A stretch of DNA of 64,000 nt from CAYUVA01 sp964448115 [NCBI: uncultured bacterium]. GTDB lineage: Bacteria; CAYUVA01. The notes below the pieces were generated by a model that saw only the letters and a list, made by a program, of their open reading frames with translations, was not told the origin of the DNA and did no database searches. A program made the position numbers and the translations under genes. The stretch is taken from the NCBI GenBank assembly GCA_964448115.1, contig CAYUVA010000009.1:23800-87799 (forward strand). Direction: 5' to 3'. Shown here piece by piece: positions 55,460-63,365 of the stretch (positions within the stretch are counted from its first letter, which is position 1; every line of letters begins with the position of its first letter).

Positions 55460-56998
55460 CTATTTCTCCAGGTCGGAGTTAAAATGTGTACCAATATTGG
55501 CTTTACGCATCCGACAAAAATATAATACAGATTTTGCCGTGGAGATCAAGTTCCTCAACTCCAATAAACTAGTAGAAAGCTTGAATTTTTTACACCATCC
55601 TTGCACGGTTTCGAGCATCTCCAAAACACTATAGGAAGCCTCTGCCAAGCCGATGTTCGTCCTTACTATTCCAGCGTGTTTCCACATCAAGTCCTGGAGC
55701 CTGGTGCGATAGGATCTTATCTGGGACTCAGCGCACTCTTTCTTGTTATCATCCAGGTTGAGCGGCCTGTTTCTACTTTGTTCGTACAGCTTGTTCCACT
55801 CCGAGGGGAGATAGGCGATATACTTTTCCACATGGACGGCAGCTCGATAGGCAAAGACGACTGATTCGAGCAACGAGTTGCTTGCAAGACGGTTTGCGCC
55901 ATGCACACCGGTGCATGCAACCTCGCCGCAGGCGTATAGTCCCGGTACCTGCGTCTTGCCATCTATATCGGTAACCACTCCACCGCAGATATAATGCGCA
56001 GCCGGGGATACTGGTATCTTATCCTTTGTAATATCAACTCCGTATTTCAAGCACTGTGAGTATATATAAGGAAACCTTTTCCTCAAGTATTCCGGATCTT
56101 TATGGGAGATATCTAGCCATACATGTTCGCTTCCCTCTTTCTTCATTTGATCGTATATTGCACGGGATACGATATCTCTCGGTGCTAGCTCACCTGATTC
56201 ATGATATTGCTCCATGAATCGCTCGCCTGCCTGATTCACAAGTATGGCGCCCTCCCCACGCAGGGCTTCGGATATAAGAAAGGTCGGTGCATCCTTCATA
56301 TAGAATGCTGTGGGGTGAAACTGGATGAACTCCATGTCAGCCAGTTGGGCGCCAGCGTTAGATGCCATAGCGAATCCATCGCCGGTGGCTATCGGCGGAT
56401 TGGTGGTTCGGTTATAAAGCTGCCCGGCGCCCCCGGTTGCTAACAATATCGCCTTGGCAAATTTTCGGTGCAAATTCCCTTGTTGGTCAATAAGCACTGC
56501 CCCTATGACCATATTTTGGCCAGTGATGATATCGACTCCCATCAGATGATCGAAGATGCTTACATTCGGATTATTGACCACCGCCGAGACAAGGGCTTCC
56601 TCGATCGCCTTGCCAGTCATGTCTCCCACATGAAGTACCCTGCTCTTGGAGTGTCCACCCTCTCTGCCGAACTGGAGCTGGTCTTGCCGGTCGCGGTCGA
56701 ACTGTACCCCGATACGCATCAGGTCTCTGATCCTGGCTGGTGCCTCATAGACCAGTACCTTGAGCGCCTGGCGGTTGCATATTCCATCCCCAGCTTCCAT
56801 TGTGTCATCAAAGTGCTTCTGGTAGTCATCATCCATACGCAAGACAGCGGCGATACCACCCTGGGCATAGCGTGTATTGCTTTCGGTTACGCTATCCTTG
56901 GTGCAGATCGCCACCTTGAGGCTCTTGGCTGCCTCCATAGCGAAGGTAAGCCCGGCTGCACCGGATCCTAAAATCAGTATGTCATAAAGCTCATCCAT
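55460..56998 (-). CDS. nadB: L-aspartate oxidase
   Basis: The product is 512 residues. It oxidises L-aspartate to iminoaspartate, the first step of NAD synthesis with NadA. The FAD site is ILILGSGAAGLTFAMEAAKSL, with TESNTRYAQGGIAAV next and the succinate-dehydrogenase-like HPTAFYM, RGEGAILVNQAGERFM and CGGVVTDIDGKTQVPGLYACGEVACTGVHGANRLASNSLLE. The length suits the family. A KAP gene starts four bases after its stop. It lies 133 bp after nadA across an AT-rich gap with no clear feature. Confidence 0.94.
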   Translation of the reverse strand: MDELYDILILGSGAAGLTFAMEAAKSLKVAICTKDSVTESNTRYAQGGIAAVLRMDDDYQKHFDDTMEAGDGICNRQALKVLVYEAPARIRDLMRIGVQFDRDRQDQLQFGREGGHSKSRVLHVGDMTGKAIEEALVSAVVNNPNVSIFDHLMGVDIITGQNMVIGAVLIDQQGNLHRKFAKAILLATGGAGQLYNRTTNPPIATGDGFAMASNAGAQLADMEFIQFHPTAFYMKDAPTFLISEALRGEGAILVNQAGERFMEQYHESGELAPRDIVSRAIYDQMKKEGSEHVWLDISHKDPEYLRKRFPYIYSQCLKYGVDITKDKIPVSPAAHYICGGVVTDIDGKTQVPGLYACGEVACTGVHGANRLASNSLLESVVFAYRAAVHVEKYIAYLPSEWNKLYEQSRNRPLNLDDNKKECAESQIRSYRTRLQDLMWKHAGIVRTNIGLAEASYSVLEMLETVQGWCKKFKLSTSLLELRNLISTAKSVLYFCRMRKANIGTHFNSDLEK

Positions 56999-57131
56999 GG
57001 GAAGTCTCTTGTTTTTTTAGTTTCTTTTTTTTGTTTTTAATTTTTTCAATTCCTAGTGTTTATTTTTTAGTTTAATACTAATCATACAAGCAATAAAATG
57101 CCCTCTCCCCATTGCGTCTGTCTCAAAAGCC

Positions 57132-58052
57132 TTAACCGGTGATCTCGAACATCTTCTCGAGCGCTTGTTTGGCACGAATACGAATATCTTCAGGAACTGT
57201 GATCACGAATCTGTTGAGCCTCAGCGCATCACGCACCAGATCGAGCGTAGTGGCTTTCATGTTGTAGCAGACAGCCTTTTTTATCTTATGAAAGACCTTG
57301 TCAGGATTCTCTCTGCGCAGCCGCTCCACCAATCCCTCTTCGGTGGCGATTATGTATTCCTTGATATCGGGATCTTTTGCCAGTTTAACCATGCCGCCGG
57401 TGCCCAAAACTCGATCGGCAAGCTCCAGTACATCTGGAGGGCATTCCGGGTGGGCAGCCACCAACGCATCCGCATAAGTCCGCTTCATCTCTCTGAGTTC
57501 ATCTGCCTTAATTCGTTTATGGTGGACATAGCAATGTCCCTGCCAGGGGATGATATTAAGCCCCAGCCTCTTTTGGGCATATAAAGCAAGGTTGACATCC
57601 GGTAAATACACGATCTGCCTGTCTCGATAGTATTTTAGTATCTCGAAGGCGTTTGCAGAGGTGCAAGTACAGTCGCACTCTGCCTTAACAGAGGCTGTTG
57701 AGTTGACATAGCAGATAAAGACTGCCTCTGGATATTTTTCTCGCATCCTTTTTACCTGCTCTACATCTGCCATATCGGCTAACGGACAGCCAGCCGATAT
57801 CTCTGGAAGCAGGATGGTCTTATTGGGATTCAGGATATAAGCGGTCTCCGCCATGAACAGCACTCCGCAAAATACGATAACTTTGGCATCCCCGCGAGTA
57901 GCCTCTACGGCTAGAGCAAGTGAATCCCCCAAGAAATCGGCTATCTGCTGCACCTCCGGGCGCTGGTAGTTATGTGCCAGGATTATCGCTGAGCGCTGAG
58001 CCTTAAGCTCCCTTATCTCCTGGTAGAGAGTTTGAATCTCTGCCCCGTTCAT
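57132..58052 (-). CDS. nadA: Quinolinate synthase
   Basis: The product is 306 residues, typical length. It condenses iminoaspartate with dihydroxyacetone phosphate to quinolinate using a [4Fe-4S] cluster. Likely ligands are the Cys in VIVFCGVLFMAETA, one in CDCTCTSANAF and the one in AVCYNMKATT. Other marks are ILAHNYQRPEVQQIADFLGDSL, ISAGCPLADMADVEQV and IPWQGHCYVHHKRI. nadC was not seen in the window. GGAG-like bases are not evident before the ATG. Confidence 0.94.
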   Translation of the reverse strand: MNGAEIQTLYQEIRELKAQRSAIILAHNYQRPEVQQIADFLGDSLALAVEATRGDAKVIVFCGVLFMAETAYILNPNKTILLPEISAGCPLADMADVEQVKRMREKYPEAVFICYVNSTASVKAECDCTCTSANAFEILKYYRDRQIVYLPDVNLALYAQKRLGLNIIPWQGHCYVHHKRIKADELREMKRTYADALVAAHPECPPDVLELADRVLGTGGMVKLAKDPDIKEYIIATEEGLVERLRRENPDKVFHKIKKAVCYNMKATTLDLVRDALRLNRFVITVPEDIRIRAKQALEKMFEITG

Positions 58053-58101
58053 ATCATGTTTATAACAAAAACAGACCTATAGATAAAGGCTGTGGTAAAA
58101 A

Positions 58102-58114
58102 CCGAGATTCTCGG
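58102..58114 (-). other. Short hairpin followed by T-run upstream of nadA
   Basis: On the minus strand CCGAGAATCTCGG can form a 5-bp stem with a 3-base loop and is followed directly by TTTTT. It resembles a tiny intrinsic terminator but lies about 50 bases upstream of the nadA start, so it could attenuate or insulate nadA. The stem is too short for confidence. Confidence 0.25.
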
Positions 58115-58162
58115 CTTGAAGTCCAGGGCGCAGGACTGACATGGAGCAGTTGTCCTCCCCTT

Positions 58163-58213
58163 TGTCATGCCCGCGAAGCCTGTCCTCGCGAAGGTGGGGA
58201 GCGGGCATCCAGT
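58163..58213 (+). repeat. 51-bp dispersed repeat, copy 1 (inverted partner at 61299-61349)
   Basis: The element begins TGTCATGCCCGCGAAGCCTG and ends GCGGGCATCCAGT. Its ends, ATGCCCGC and GCGGGCAT, are inverted repeats, so it can fold as a hairpin. It matches the reverse complement of 61299-61349 over all 51 bases with about ten differences, all of them transitions. Confidence 0.7.
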
Positions 58214-58297
58214 TTCTTGCCGCTCTTCTATTTATTGACCAGTGAGGCGGGCTGTGCTAAGACTCCTTATGATTATTAATGATCTCCGAGGAAGTTG

Positions 58298-59314
58298 ATG
58301 ACAAGCTACCTGTTCAAGGGGAACAGCCCCTCCATAGCTCGATTGCGCAATCGCAGCCGATTGCTCGGCTCATATCTTAAAAAAAGATATATAGTCGGCA
58401 ATATGCCTATAGAGATGGGGCTGGAGGTAACCAATCGATGCAATCTTGCCTGCATCATGTGCAATCGCAACGATATGCACCGCCCGATCGGCGATGTCTC
58501 CAGGGAGCTGGTGGCAAGGGTGGCGCGCGAGGTGAAGGATACCATCGAGTTGCTCTTTTTGCATGGCACCGGCGAACCACTTCTGCATACCAATATCTTT
58601 GAGCTTATCGATATATGCAAGCAGGAGGGGATCGCTGTCGGCTTATCCACCAACTGCGTGCTGCTCGACAAGCACCGCTCCCGTGAACTGCTCGATGCGG
58701 GGATTGACTACTTGATCCTGGCTGTCGATGGCGCAACCAAGGAGACTTATGAGACGGTAAGGCGGGGAGCAAAATACGAACAAACAATGGAGAACATCCG
58801 CTATTTCCTCGAGCTTCGCAAGCACTATGCCCGAAGACCTTATGTGCTGCTGCAATACATCGTGATGCCGGAAAATAGGCATGAAACCGCGAGCTTCAAG
58901 GCTATGTGGAGAAATGGCAGCGCAAATGCGGTAAGGATACGGCCTGAGATCGATTTTCTAAAGCGGGGCAACCAGAGACATGGCTTGGCGAGCAACCACC
59001 AGCGCCCCTGTTTTTACATTTTTCGCTCCATGAATATATACCATGACGGTTCGGCGGTTCCCTGCTGCGCGGACTACGATGGCAAGTACCTGCTCGGCAA
59101 TGTCGAAGATGCCCCAATAAGCGAGCTTTTCAATGGCAGGCGCATGGCGTCGCTGCGCAGGCTACACCTCGAAGGTAAGGGATACCAGGTGGCGCTGTGC
59201 AGCCAGTGCCAGTATCCGCAACCGCGCGCGCCGCTGCTGTTCAGCTTCCTTTTGCTAAACGGATTGCACCTAAAGAAGCTGTTACCCAACCTTGAGGTCT
59301 TCGTTACCGAATGA
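58298..59314 (+). CDS. Radical SAM/SPASM protein
   Basis: The product is 338 residues from the ATG at 58298 (GAGGA six bases upstream); a TTG one codon earlier is less likely. The radical SAM cluster motif CNLACIMC lies near residue 48, with HGTGEPLLH (motif 2) and the barrel strands after it. The C-terminal third has SPASM-type cysteines (RPCFYIF, AVPCCADYDGKYLLGN, LCSQCQYPQPR). Such enzymes modify peptides or sugars using auxiliary Fe-S clusters. It precedes a glycosyltransferase. It may act in glycan or peptide maturation; the substrate is unknown. Confidence 0.88.
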   Translation: MTSYLFKGNSPSIARLRNRSRLLGSYLKKRYIVGNMPIEMGLEVTNRCNLACIMCNRNDMHRPIGDVSRELVARVAREVKDTIELLFLHGTGEPLLHTNIFELIDICKQEGIAVGLSTNCVLLDKHRSRELLDAGIDYLILAVDGATKETYETVRRGAKYEQTMENIRYFLELRKHYARRPYVLLQYIVMPENRHETASFKAMWRNGSANAVRIRPEIDFLKRGNQRHGLASNHQRPCFYIFRSMNIYHDGSAVPCCADYDGKYLLGNVEDAPISELFNGRRMASLRRLHLEGKGYQVALCSQCQYPQPRAPLLFSFLLLNGLHLKKLLPNLEVFVTE

Positions 59315-59345
59315 TGCTAATAAACGACCATATCAAGGCTGCTTG

Positions 59346-60527
59346 ATGAAGATATTATTCTGCTCCAACGAACAGATGCTACCCCTGCTTGGCGGTGGCT
59401 CGGCGGGGAATTTGCGCATTATCGAGAAGATGGTGGCAAGGGGGCACCAGGTTACGGTTACCACACCCCTTTTCATGCCCAAAGAGCCTATTGAGCAACA
59501 ATATGGTATCAAGCTCAAGCCATTCTCGCCGTTCTACATTCATCGCACGGTGCGCTTCAGGGAGCTTAAATACTCGGCTTATGTGGTGTTGTTCTCCTTT
59601 CACCTGCTCAAACTGGTGCGCAAGGAGAGCTTCGACTGCATCTTCGTGCGCAACTGCATAATCGCAGCACCAGCGCTTCTGGCGGGGAGAATTTGGAAGA
59701 TACCTGTATTCATAAGCATGACCGACATTATCACCGGCTTCTTGCAGCAGGGGAAGCACTATCCCCGCTTCATGGTAGATATCCTGATGTACTTCGAGCG
59801 ATTGTTCGCCTCCATGGCTGATGAGCTTTTCGTGATCACGCCCGCAATGCAGCGCGAGGCGCTTAAAGGGACTAAACGAAAGCCAAACAAGGTCTGTATA
59901 AGCTACGATGGTGTGGATACGAATCTATTCAATCCCCACAGGATAAATGCTGAAGATGTCTCTGCCCTCAAGCAGCGATTAGGTCTGTCAGGCAAGATAG
60001 CGATGTATCACGGGGTGATCGATCCCTACCACGGCATAGATGCCCTGGAGCGCATCCTTGATATAGCGCTCGCAAACACGGATCTTAGCTTTCTCATAAT
60101 AGCCAAGGGACCGGGTTACAGTCGCCTGCAAGCCAAGTACAACTCATCGCGGGTTAAGCTGCTCGACTTCGTCCCCTACGAACAGATCCCGCTTTATATC
60201 GCAGCCTCGGATGTCGGCTTCATCCCCTACAAGCCGAACTACAATCTCAATGTGGTGCTGACCCTGAAGCTCCTTGAGTACCTGGCAATGGGGCTTCCGG
60301 TTGTAACCTTGCCACTGAAGAGCGTACAGGAGATCTTCGCTGGATACCGCTTCGTCTCCATTGCCCAAAACGAGGAGCAGTTCGTAGATGAACTTGCACA
60401 AAGAGCCGGCGAGGGTAAAATGATTGAGGCGACCGAACTGATGCGCCAGCGATTCTCATGGGAACGAATGACCGACCTTATGGTTACCGAGATTGAAAAT
60501 TATGTCGCCAAGGCTGATCCTGTTTGA
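59346..60527 (+). CDS. GT-B glycosyltransferase (group 1, GT4-like)
   Basis: The product is 393 residues from the ATG at 59346 (MKILFCSNEQM), placed by AAGG upstream and by the family start; an earlier in-frame start at 59292 is inside the preceding gene. The N-terminal half holds GGSAGNLRIIEKMVARGHQV. The C-terminal domain has the CISYDGVDTNLFNP hinge, GKIAMYHGVIDPYHGIDALE and DVGFIPYKPNYNLNVVLTLKLLEYLAMGLPVV with the nucleotide-binding Glu. The acceptor is unknown. Its end overlaps the HAD gene by 26 bp. Confidence 0.88.
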   Translation: MKILFCSNEQMLPLLGGGSAGNLRIIEKMVARGHQVTVTTPLFMPKEPIEQQYGIKLKPFSPFYIHRTVRFRELKYSAYVVLFSFHLLKLVRKESFDCIFVRNCIIAAPALLAGRIWKIPVFISMTDIITGFLQQGKHYPRFMVDILMYFERLFASMADELFVITPAMQREALKGTKRKPNKVCISYDGVDTNLFNPHRINAEDVSALKQRLGLSGKIAMYHGVIDPYHGIDALERILDIALANTDLSFLIIAKGPGYSRLQAKYNSSRVKLLDFVPYEQIPLYIAASDVGFIPYKPNYNLNVVLTLKLLEYLAMGLPVVTLPLKSVQEIFAGYRFVSIAQNEEQFVDELAQRAGEGKMIEATELMRQRFSWERMTDLMVTEIENYVAKADPV

Positions 60528-61188
60528 CATAGACGGTACGCTGATGAAGCTAACCGGACCTATCGATCGCGCCATACGCCGAGTAACCAGGGAGCTATTC
60601 GGAATGGAGCTTAGCGTGCGTGATGTACCCTGCGCGGGGAGAACGGACCCGGTTATCTTTCGGATGTTGGCAAAGAAGGCTGGTTTGGATGAGGGGCGGA
60701 TAGAGGAGCTGATGGGCAAGTTTCATGATATATACCCTCGATACTTCAGCGAGGAGATGCTCAATGGCTTCGAGCTTCGCATCATGCCTGGCATCAGCGC
60801 CCTGATGCGAAGGCTCTCCGCTGATGAGGGCACGATCATCGGTGTTGCCACCGGCAATATGGAGACAATCGCTGCCCAGAAACTTCAAGCATCCGGATTG
60901 GCGCAGTTCATCAAGGTCGGTGGATACGGCAGCGATGCGGAACAACGCAGCGAATTGTTGCGCATCGCGATAGACAGGGCATCGAAGATAACAAGCTGCC
61001 GGATAGGAACCGAGGAGGTCTATTACTTTGGAGACACCAGGCATGACATTACAGCAGGTAAGGATGTCGGGGTAGTTACGGTAGCAGTCGGCACCGGGTA
61101 CGAGGATCAAGATGTCCTAAAAAAAACTGAACCTGACTATTACTTTAAGGACCTTTCTGGTACCAATAATGTGATGATGATCATATAA
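60502..61188 (+). CDS. HAD-superfamily phosphatase
   Basis: The product is 228 residues from the ATG at 60502. Motif I is LILFDIDGTL (nucleophile Asp and acid Asp), motif II is GVATGN, the motif III lysine is likely IKVGGYGSDAEQR, and motif IV is YYFGDTRHDITAGKDVGV. The layout resembles phosphoglycolate or beta-phosphoglucomutase-like enzymes. With a glycosyltransferase upstream, dephosphorylation of a sugar phosphate is plausible. Its start lies within the end of the glycosyltransferase gene. Confidence 0.85.
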   Translation: MSPRLILFDIDGTLMKLTGPIDRAIRRVTRELFGMELSVRDVPCAGRTDPVIFRMLAKKAGLDEGRIEELMGKFHDIYPRYFSEEMLNGFELRIMPGISALMRRLSADEGTIIGVATGNMETIAAQKLQASGLAQFIKVGGYGSDAEQRSELLRIAIDRASKITSCRIGTEEVYYFGDTRHDITAGKDVGVVTVAVGTGYEDQDVLKKTEPDYYFKDLSGTNNVMMII

Positions 61189-61477
61189 CTTTTAATGAGA
61201 TTCCCCGACTCGCTCGCCAAAGCCCTTCGACTTTGCTCAGGGCAGGCTTTGCTCGCTCCTCATGACAGGTAAGTTTATGTCGTGCCGCCTGGTCAAGGAC
61301 CGGATATCCGCTCCCCGCTTTCGTGGGGACAAGTTTCACGGGCATGACAAGCTTCGCGGGTATGACAGATCCGGGGCGGACAGGACATAAATATCATTAT
61401 TTGTGAGCCTGGCACAAGCGGTGGAAAACTCAGAATGACAGTTATAGTAGTTTAACTTACTTTTTGCTATAAGAGCC
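61189..61477. other. Intergenic region with dispersed repeats
   Basis: No gene is seen. Bases about 61218-61252 hold an AAAGCC...GGCTTT imperfect hairpin around CCCTTCGACTTTGCTCAGGG. The region also contains the 51-bp repeat copy (61299-61349) and a related TGTCAT-type half-unit (61352-61368, minus). These look like short mobile or palindromic intergenic elements. Confidence 0.5.
61299..61349 (-). repeat. 51-bp dispersed repeat, copy 2
   Basis: This copy is in reverse orientation to 58163-58213. On the minus strand it starts TGTCATGCCCGTGAAACTTG and ends GCGGATATCCGGT. A partial extra unit TGTCATACCCGCGAAGC lies just beside it. Together the two copies bracket the three-gene block 58298-61188. 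Confidence 0.65.
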
Positions 61478-61766
61478 TTATCGTTTTCGCTTATCAAGCA
61501 GAATATCGAAAAGGTCATCCCAGGTCTCACAATCAGCGAGTAATGGTGCAATGAATTGAAGAAACTCCTTTCTTCGCTCGCTTGTCCTTAGCTTGTCGAT
61601 ATCGATCTTCCCTAGACGCTCCTTTAACTCATCAAAGGGATACTTGATTAAGATATAATAAATCGCTATCGCATTGTGCCAGTATCTCGTTTTGAAAAGG
61701 ATATAGGTTTTTCTCAAAGAATTCTTTTTCCTTTTTTGTTGCTATCTTTATTTTTTTGCTAAACAC
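61478..61766 (-). pseudogene. Frameshifted AbiEii-like nucleotidyltransferase remnant (uncertain)
   Basis: From a GTG at 61766, one frame reads KIKIATKKEKEFFEKNLYPF then QNEIL and soon stops. From near 61690 the next frame continues protein-like as YWHNAIAIYYILIKYPFDEL then KERLGKIDIDKL, FLQFIAPLLADCETWDDLFD and ILLDKRKR, ending at 61478. The first part resembles the start of AbiEii-type nucleotidyltransferase toxins, but the GG(T/S) and DxD active-site region is missing. I read it as a gene with a frameshift and an internal deletion. Composition is AT-rich, like the adjacent restriction-modification genes. It may instead be an unrelated small gene starting at the TTG at 61717. Confidence 0.35.
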
Positions 61767-61829
61767 TTCGTTTCAATAGTTCGATTATCTATTTGCTTTG
61801 AATTCCTTACGATATAATGATATTCTTAA

Positions 61830-62423
61830 TTATTCTTGAGCCTTGTCTTTTGGAGTTTTTATATGACTATTAAAACGATATAAATCAAAGCACTTAAAAA
61901 TACACTCACAAAATTTTATCATTCTATCATCCTTTTCGGCAACAGCTTTTTCATAGATTTTAATAAAATATCTTTTCCCAGCCTCAATTTGTGAATATTT
62001 CTTCTTTAAAATGTTGTGCTCTGAGCAAAGGGTTTGACCATTATCAACAGAGTTATCACCGCCGAGTTCTTTGGGTTTTATGTGATCCGCGTGTATCTCG
62101 ACTCCATCTTTGCGTCCTCTGCCGCAAACCACACAAGTATATTTATCCCTTTTGAAGATTTCTTCTTTGGTGGCTGGACTAAAATTTTGCAGCTCGACAA
62201 AACCATTCTTTTCAGGATCATATCGATAAATCCCTTTTTCAACCTTTATCAATCTGCCTTCCTGGTAAAGCCCACGAATTGTTCTCCACGTGTCTCTCGG
62301 TTTTCTATTATTTTCTTTTTTGTATTGTTCTTCCACCCAATCAACTACCGGTCCATGTTTAAGATCTTCGTTGGGATGATTTATAAAATATTCCATAACT
62401 AACTCTTTAATAGTTTTAGCCAT
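61830..62423 (-). CDS. HNH restriction endonuclease-like protein
   Basis: The product is 197 residues. An N-terminal winged-helix region (about 1-70, IKELVMEYFINHPNEDLKHG) precedes the HNH nuclease: CVVCGRGRKDG, HADHIKPKELGG and NGQTLCSEHN, with two Cys pairs for structural zinc. It lies six bases downstream of the methylase gene, so it is likely the cognate nuclease of a type II system. Composition is AT-rich relative to the window. The target sequence is unknown. Confidence 0.82.
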   Translation of the reverse strand: MAKTIKELVMEYFINHPNEDLKHGPVVDWVEEQYKKENNRKPRDTWRTIRGLYQEGRLIKVEKGIYRYDPEKNGFVELQNFSPATKEEIFKRDKYTCVVCGRGRKDGVEIHADHIKPKELGGDNSVDNGQTLCSEHNILKKKYSQIEAGKRYFIKIYEKAVAEKDDRMIKFCECIFKCFDLYRFNSHIKTPKDKAQE

Positions 62424-62428
62424 TATTT

Positions 62429-63241
62429 TTATTCGCTTTTAGCATTAAGCCATTGTTGGTCGATTTTTCCTTCTTTTATAAGCCTATTTTTCGCCAGCTC
62501 GCAGTATTTGCTATCGATATCGACCCCGATCCCCCTGCGCCCCAGTACAAGACAAGCAAGCAGAGTGGTTCCGCTTCCGAGAAACGGATCAAGCACAACA
62601 TCGCCAACAAAGCTAAATAGTTTGATACATCGCTTAGGCAATTCGATGGGAAATGGGGCGGGATGTCCGATCCGTTTTTTGCTTTCTCCACTGAAATTCC
62701 AGACTCCGTTTGTCCATTCCATGAATTCTTCTTTGGTGATGTCGGATTTTCTGCTCCCGCTGGTCTTTTTCCAGTCCTTTTTATAAAACACAACGATAAC
62801 TTCCACGGGAGCAATCACATAAGGTGCTGAAGCCGAAAGCCACGACCCCCAGGCGGTTCTTCTCGAAATGTTCTGTTCATTCCATATTATTGTGGAATGG
62901 TACTTGAAACCGATCTGTTTGGCTATTGTTGTTATATCTGCGCAGACGCTTTGTTGACCGCCCTTGTTTTTATCCAGCGGAATATTCAGGCAAAATCTTC
63001 CATCATCTTTAAGAAAATCATAACATCTTTCAAGCCATTGCTGAGTAAACGAAAGATATTCCTTGTATGAGAGTGTATCATCATGTGAGTTATATTTTAT
63101 ATCAACATTATATGGAGGCGAGGTAACAATTAAATCAACAGAAGTTTTACATATAACATTTGTTTTCAGGATATCTGTATTATATATTTGTATTGTATCC
63201 GTGTGGAAAAAAAGATCATTTCTAACCATAATATCATCCAT
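62429..63241 (-). CDS. Beta-class DNA methyltransferase (N6-adenine or N4-cytosine)
   Basis: The product is 270 residues (266 if the ATG at 63229, MVRNDLFF, is used). The catalytic motif IV TSPPYN occurs near the N-terminus and the SAM-binding motif I DPFLGSGTT near the C-terminus; this order marks the beta class. Other marks are ERCYDFLKDDGRFCLNIP and RRGIGVDIDSKYCELAKNRL. TSPPY is compatible with N6-adenine or N4-cytosine. It pairs with the HNH gene six bases downstream to form a restriction-modification unit. Confidence 0.88.
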   Translation of the reverse strand: MDDIMVRNDLFFHTDTIQIYNTDILKTNVICKTSVDLIVTSPPYNVDIKYNSHDDTLSYKEYLSFTQQWLERCYDFLKDDGRFCLNIPLDKNKGGQQSVCADITTIAKQIGFKYHSTIIWNEQNISRRTAWGSWLSASAPYVIAPVEVIVVFYKKDWKKTSGSRKSDITKEEFMEWTNGVWNFSGESKKRIGHPAPFPIELPKRCIKLFSFVGDVVLDPFLGSGTTLLACLVLGRRGIGVDIDSKYCELAKNRLIKEGKIDQQWLNAKSE

Positions 63242-63298
63242 TAGATAATATTCATTAAATCATGTCCGGGTTTTTTGTAATTTAGTCATCATAAATCC

Positions 63299-63327
63299 AA
63301 TATACATTATCCTGTCATCATGATCAA
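63299..63327 (-). promoter_or_regulatory. Candidate promoter of the restriction-modification genes
   Basis: On the minus strand TTGATC (63327-63322) is followed by 17 bp and then TATATT (63304-63299). The start would fall near 63292, roughly 50 bases before the methylase ATG. No C-protein-like operator was recognised. Confidence 0.4.
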
Positions 63328-63365
63328 GGAGTCATTTCATATAAGTTACGACTTTATAAATAAGA

